Shown here: one piece after another, positions 60,930 to 64,000 of the stretch
Position numbering within the stretch: the stretch's first letter is position 1
Layout: each line of letters opens with the position of its first letter
Assembly: GCF_004136015.1 (NCBI RefSeq)
Contig: NZ_CP024866.1
Coordinates: 326,327 to 390,326 of the forward strand
Direction of reading: 5' to 3'
Source of the DNA: Pseudomonas sp. ACM7
Lineage (GTDB): Bacteria; Pseudomonadota; Gammaproteobacteria; Pseudomonadales; Pseudomonadaceae
DNA: 64,000 bases
Notes under the pieces: generated by a model
Told to the model about the DNA's origin: nothing
Seen by the model: the letters and a program-made list of their open reading frames with translations, nothing else
Databases searched by the model: none
Made by a program: the position numbers and the translations under genes

Positions 60930-62270
60930 ATGACGCTGCGCGTGTTGTTCCTGTTGATGCTGTGCGCCTGCCTGCCGCTGACGGCTTCGGCTGGCGCGTT
61001 GCCGACGCCCGAGGCTGGCCCGGTGCTGCGCATCCAGGGTTCCAACACCATTGGCGCGGCATTGGGCCCGGCGCTGGTCGAGGGGTTGATGCGCGAACAG
61101 GGCCTGCTGAAGGTTCACAACGAGGCCCCGGACAACGCCAACGAACTGCGCGTTGTTGGCGAAACCGCTCAGGGCCGTCGGGTCGTGGTGGATGTCGCAG
61201 CCCACGGTTCCAGCACCGGTTTCACCGCCCTGAAAACCGCCACCGCCGACCTCGCCGCCTCCTCGCGCCCGATCAAGGACAACGAACGGGTGGACCTCAA
61301 ACCCTTGGGCGACTTTAAAAGCGCCGGCGCCGAGCAAGTCATCGCCATCGATGGCCTGGCGATCATTCTTCATCCGCAAAATCCGTTGAGCGAACTGAAC
61401 ACCGAACAACTGGCGCGAATCTTCAGCGGCGAGGCAAAAACCTGGGAAGAACTCGGCGGCACCGGTGGGACGATTCATCTCTATGCGCGGGATGACCAAT
61501 CGGGCACCTACGACACGTTCAAGGAATTGGTCCTCAGCCGCCGTGGGAAAACGCTGAGCAGCGCTGCGAAACGGTTCGAATCCAGCGAGCAATTGTCCGA
61601 CGCCGTCAGCCTCGACCCGCAAGGTATCGGCTTCATCGGCCTGCCTTACGTGCGTCAGGCCAAAGCCGTGGCGATTGCCGATGGCCAATCCCAAGCCATG
61701 TTGCCGCTAAACAGCCTGATTGCTACGGAAGATTATCCGTTGTCGCGCCGGCTGTTCTTTTACCTGCCGCCCAATGGGAAAAATCCCTGGGCCGACGCAT
61801 TGGTGGCGTTCACCCAAAGCAGCAAGGGTCAGGCGATTGTCGCGACCAATGGTTTTATCGCCCAAACCGTCCAGGCCATGACGGTCACACCGAATGCATT
61901 AATGCCGGAGGGTTATCAGGCGCTCAGCCGTCACGCCCAACGACTGACGGTGAATTTTCGTTTCGAAGAAGGCAGTGCGACGCTGGACAACAAGGCACGG
62001 CAGGACCTGTCGCGGGTGCTCGACTATATAAATCAGCACGAGAAAACCAATCGGCAGGTGACGCTGGTGGGGTTTGGCGACGCCAAGAGTGATCCGGCGC
62101 GGGCCGATCTGCTGTCGAAACTGCGCGCCATGGCGGTGCGGCGGGAACTGGTGAAAAGCGGCGTGGTGTTACGCGAGATTCGTGGTTTTGGCGCCGAGAT
62201 GCCAGTGGCGGCCAATAGCGCGGATGAGGGGCGAATCAAGAATCGGCGGGTTGAGGTGTGGGTGCATTGA
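60930..62270 (+). CDS. Phosphate-binding-like periplasmic domain fused to OmpA domain
   Basis: 446 residues. Signal peptide about 1-21 (LFLLMLCACLPLTASA). Residues about 30-320 form a PstS-like binding fold with GSNTIG (37-42), the AHGSSTGFTAL and ASSRPIKDNE segments, and the hinge motif ARDDQSGTYDTFKE. Residues about 335-446 form an OmpA peptidoglycan-binding domain (VNFRFEEGSATLDNKARQ, ending GRIKNRRVEVWVH). The fusion would hold a phosphate-binding domain at the cell wall. A PhoB-like promoter lies upstream. No pst transporter genes are adjacent, so sensing, storage or capture are possible roles. Confidence 0.87.
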   Translation: MTLRVLFLLMLCACLPLTASAGALPTPEAGPVLRIQGSNTIGAALGPALVEGLMREQGLLKVHNEAPDNANELRVVGETAQGRRVVVDVAAHGSSTGFTALKTATADLAASSRPIKDNERVDLKPLGDFKSAGAEQVIAIDGLAIILHPQNPLSELNTEQLARIFSGEAKTWEELGGTGGTIHLYARDDQSGTYDTFKELVLSRRGKTLSSAAKRFESSEQLSDAVSLDPQGIGFIGLPYVRQAKAVAIADGQSQAMLPLNSLIATEDYPLSRRLFFYLPPNGKNPWADALVAFTQSSKGQAIVATNGFIAQTVQAMTVTPNALMPEGYQALSRHAQRLTVNFRFEEGSATLDNKARQDLSRVLDYINQHEKTNRQVTLVGFGDAKSDPARADLLSKLRAMAVRRELVKSGVVLREIRGFGAEMPVAANSADEGRIKNRRVEVWVH

Positions 62271-62271
62271 T

Positions 62272-62288
62272 GGTGTGTGTGTGTGTGT
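62272..62288 (+). repeat. GT dinucleotide tract
   Basis: About eight TG units start just after the stop codon of the OmpA-fusion gene and run into the following inverted repeat. Its length could vary, but it is outside the reading frame. Confidence 0.8.
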
Positions 62289-62433
62289 AGCAGCTGTCGA
62301 GCCTGCGAGGCTGCGTTCGGCTGCGAAGCAGTCGTAAAATCAGACGATGCGGTGTTTCAGGGAGACCGCACATATAGGTTTTACGACTGCTGCGCAGCCG
62401 AACGCAGCCTCGCAAGCTCGACAGCTGCTACAG
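62287..62433. repeat. Long inverted repeat, GTAGCAGCTGTCGAG family
   Basis: Two arms of about 50 bases, beginning GTAGCAGCTGTCGAGCCTGC and ending GCTCGACAGCTGCTAC, enclose about 45 bases; the inner arms contain TGCGTTCGGCTGCG and AGTCGTAAAA with their complements. It is a third repeat family with the longest stem here. It lies between convergent genes. Confidence 0.9.
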
Positions 62434-62441
62434 GGTGCAAA

Positions 62442-62960
62442 TCAGCCAAGCAGCTTCTGCAACTGCGCCGTGGTGTCCACCGCGCCCATCGTCTTGGCGG
62501 CATCCAGCGCAGAGACGCCATTGGCGTCCTTGGCTTTCGGGTCGGCGCCTTTGCTGATCAGGTAGTCGACGATTTCGACGCGATTGAACATCGCCGCCAT
62601 CATCAGCGCTGTACGGCCATCGAAGGACGAACCTTCCACTTGCGCGCCGCCTTCAACCAGTGCCTTGACCACCGCCAGGTCACCCTTGAACGCCGCGCCG
62701 GCAATCGGGCTCTGGCCGTTGTCGTTGCGGATTTCCGGGTCGGCCTTGTGTTCGAGCAGGACTTTTACGGTATCCACATGGCCGTGGTAAGCGGCCAGCA
62801 TCAGCAAGGTGTCGCCCTTGTGGTTACGCAGGTTCGGCGGCAGGCCCTTGGTCAACAGCGCAGCCATCATGGCCGCATCGCCCTCGCGCGCCTTGTTGAA
62901 TACCTGTTCGGCAAATTCAGCGGCTTCTTCGGGGGTCATCTGGCGGCTTTGGTCTGACAT
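62442..62960 (-). CDS. Ankyrin-repeat protein
   Basis: 172 residues from the ATG at 62960 (MSDQSRQMTPEEAAEF), with GGAG six bases upstream; the GTG four codons earlier is less likely. An N-terminal helix (about 1-35) is followed by about four ankyrin repeats, seen as GDTLLMLAAYHGHVDTVKVLLE, GQSPIAGAAFKGDLAVVKALVE and GRTALMMAAMFNRVEIVDYLIS. No signal peptide. Such proteins bind partners; in Pseudomonas some small ankyrin proteins are linked to catalase, but no partner is next to it here. Confidence 0.92.
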   Translation of the reverse strand: MSDQSRQMTPEEAAEFAEQVFNKAREGDAAMMAALLTKGLPPNLRNHKGDTLLMLAAYHGHVDTVKVLLEHKADPEIRNDNGQSPIAGAAFKGDLAVVKALVEGGAQVEGSSFDGRTALMMAAMFNRVEIVDYLISKGADPKAKDANGVSALDAAKTMGAVDTTAQLQKLLG

Positions 62961-63071
62961 TGGGCACTCCACGTTCTGTTATTCGCAAAGCCGACAGTTT
63001 CCCGAGCAGCCCCGAGGCTGTCACTTCTTTTTTCTCATGAAAGGCCATAGGCACATTCAATAGCGCTGCAT

Positions 63072-64000
63072 TCAATAACGAAAAGCGCCGCCGTGAATAT
63101 CCGCCAGCAACTGCGGAGTGACCTGCACGTATGTCTGGGTCCCCGGCAGCCAGGCGTAGATCGGATCATCGCCAGTTTTGCCGGGGTCGAAGGCTTCGTC
63201 CTTGAGGCGGGTCTTCTGGTATTTGAAGGTGCCGGTGGTCTCCATTTTCACCTTCACCCGCAGGAACAACGGCACCGCATAGGCGGGCATTTGCTCACGG
63301 GCGAAAGCCAGCAGTTCACTGAAATCCAGGGTCGCCAGGGACTCGGCTGGCGTAATCGCCGCCATCCCCGCACGCCCGTTGGTGTTGCGGATTTCCACGC
63401 CGTAGGCCACGGCTTCGGAAATATTCGGGTGTTGCAAAAGGATGTTTTCGACTTCGGTGGTCGAGACGTTTTCGCCCTTCCAGCGGTAGGTATCACCCAA
63501 CCGGTCAACAAACTGCGCGTGACCAAAACCGATGTTGCGCAGCAGGTCACCAGTATTGAAATAACGGTCGCCCTTCTCGAACACGTCGTGCAGCACAACC
63601 TTTTCGGTCTTCTGCGGATCGGTGTAGCCGTCCAGGGGCGCCTTGTCGTTGATCTTCGCCAGCAACAGCCCCTGCTCGCCTTTGGCAACCTTGCGCATGA
63701 AGCCCTTGGCATCCCGAATCGGCTCACCGCTGTCGTGGTCGTACGCCGCCAACTCCCATGACATCAGGGAAAAACCGACGGTGTTATCAAAGTTGAGGAT
63801 GTTGGTGAAACCGATGTTGCCGTCGCTGGCGGCGTAGAGCTCGCAGATGTGATTCACCGCAAAACGTGTCTTGAACTCGCCCCACGCGCCGGGGCGCAGG
63901 CCATTGCCGATCATCTTCGTCACGCGGTGCTTGCTGTCGTCGGCGCTGGGCGGTTGATCCACGAGGTAGCGGCACAGTTCGCCGACGTAACCGAGGGTGG
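63072..64000 (-). CDS. FATP-type acyl-CoA synthetase, C-terminal part (continues beyond right edge)
   Basis: The frame stays open to the window edge, giving about 309 C-terminal residues. The segment GYVGELCRYLVDQPPSADD, followed by KMIGNGLRPGAWGEFKTRF and HICELYAASDGNIGF, matches the fatty-acid transport protein / very-long-chain acyl-CoA synthetase family rather than FadD. The adenylate-forming motifs are visible: RYFNTGDLLRN, GDTYRWKGENVSTTEVE, and the C-terminal GTFKYQKTRLKDEAF with the catalytic lysine. It activates long-chain fatty acids to CoA thioesters. Start, and any operon partners, lie outside. Confidence 0.93.
   Translation of the reverse strand, partial: TLGYVGELCRYLVDQPPSADDSKHRVTKMIGNGLRPGAWGEFKTRFAVNHICELYAASDGNIGFTNILNFDNTVGFSLMSWELAAYDHDSGEPIRDAKGFMRKVAKGEQGLLLAKINDKAPLDGYTDPQKTEKVVLHDVFEKGDRYFNTGDLLRNIGFGHAQFVDRLGDTYRWKGENVSTTEVENILLQHPNISEAVAYGVEIRNTNGRAGMAAITPAESLATLDFSELLAFAREQMPAYAVPLFLRVKVKMETTGTFKYQKTRLKDEAFDPGKTGDDPIYAWLPGTQTYVQVTPQLLADIHGGAFRY

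Overview
The window is a chromosomal segment of a fluorescent-group Pseudomonas. The evidence is gene content and order typical of the genus (clpS-clpA / cspD / icd / idh / nudJ-mnmA-hflD-purB, aceA next to a 13-gene nuo operon with fused nuoCD, glnS-cysS / ppiB-lpxH, tamAB / xthA), high GC, and many REP-type inverted repeats of the kind found in P. fluorescens-like genomes. The strain cannot be named from the sequence.

Layout. 1-285: 5' end of a group IIC-like intron on the minus strand, inserted just after the clpA terminator. 0.3-7.5 kb: clpA-clpS, cspD, and two divergent NADP-isocitrate dehydrogenases (dimeric icd, monomeric idh). 7.7-14.2 kb: Nudix hydrolase, tRNA thiolase MnmA, HflD, PurB, the ribosomal-protein hydroxylase RoxA, an acetyltransferase and a small exported secretin-N-like protein. 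14.2-16.0 kb: isocitrate lyase aceA with its own promoter, an operator-like palindrome and a ~390-nt leader. 16.6-31.6 kb: complete nuoA-N operon for respiratory complex I. 32.0-35.3 kb: an accessory island with a 42-residue acidic peptide, a YcaO cyclodehydratase homologue, a methyltransferase and an alpha/beta hydrolase. 35.3-43.5 kb: a glycerol-type ABC importer operon with a sigma54 promoter, and its divergent sigma54-dependent activator. 43.7-48.3 kb: cysS, glnS, ppiB, lpxH. 48.4-53.3 kb: a tripartite multidrug efflux operon with a MarR repressor. 53.5-64 kb: tamBA, an acetyltransferase, xthA, a phosphate-binding-protein/OmpA fusion behind a Pho-box-like site, an ankyrin protein and the C-terminal part of a FATP-type acyl-CoA synthetase running off the right edge.

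How it works together. The left half sits at the isocitrate branch point: two isocitrate dehydrogenases feed the TCA cycle, AceA diverts isocitrate to the glyoxylate shunt, and complex I oxidises the NADH produced. The glycerol-type import block carries visible control at three levels: a sigma54 promoter, activator-type direct repeats, and an Hfq/Crc-type A-rich motif by the first start codon.

The best candidate for an undescribed system is the 32.0-35.3 kb island. It looks like a ribosomally made, post-translationally modified peptide (RiPP) pathway. The putative precursor has no cysteine and no basic residue, and its only candidate core is at the N terminus, followed by an acidic C-terminal tail. 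Its own sigma70-like promoter and a very strong hairpin between the peptide and the enzymes are visible. No transporter or immunity gene is present.
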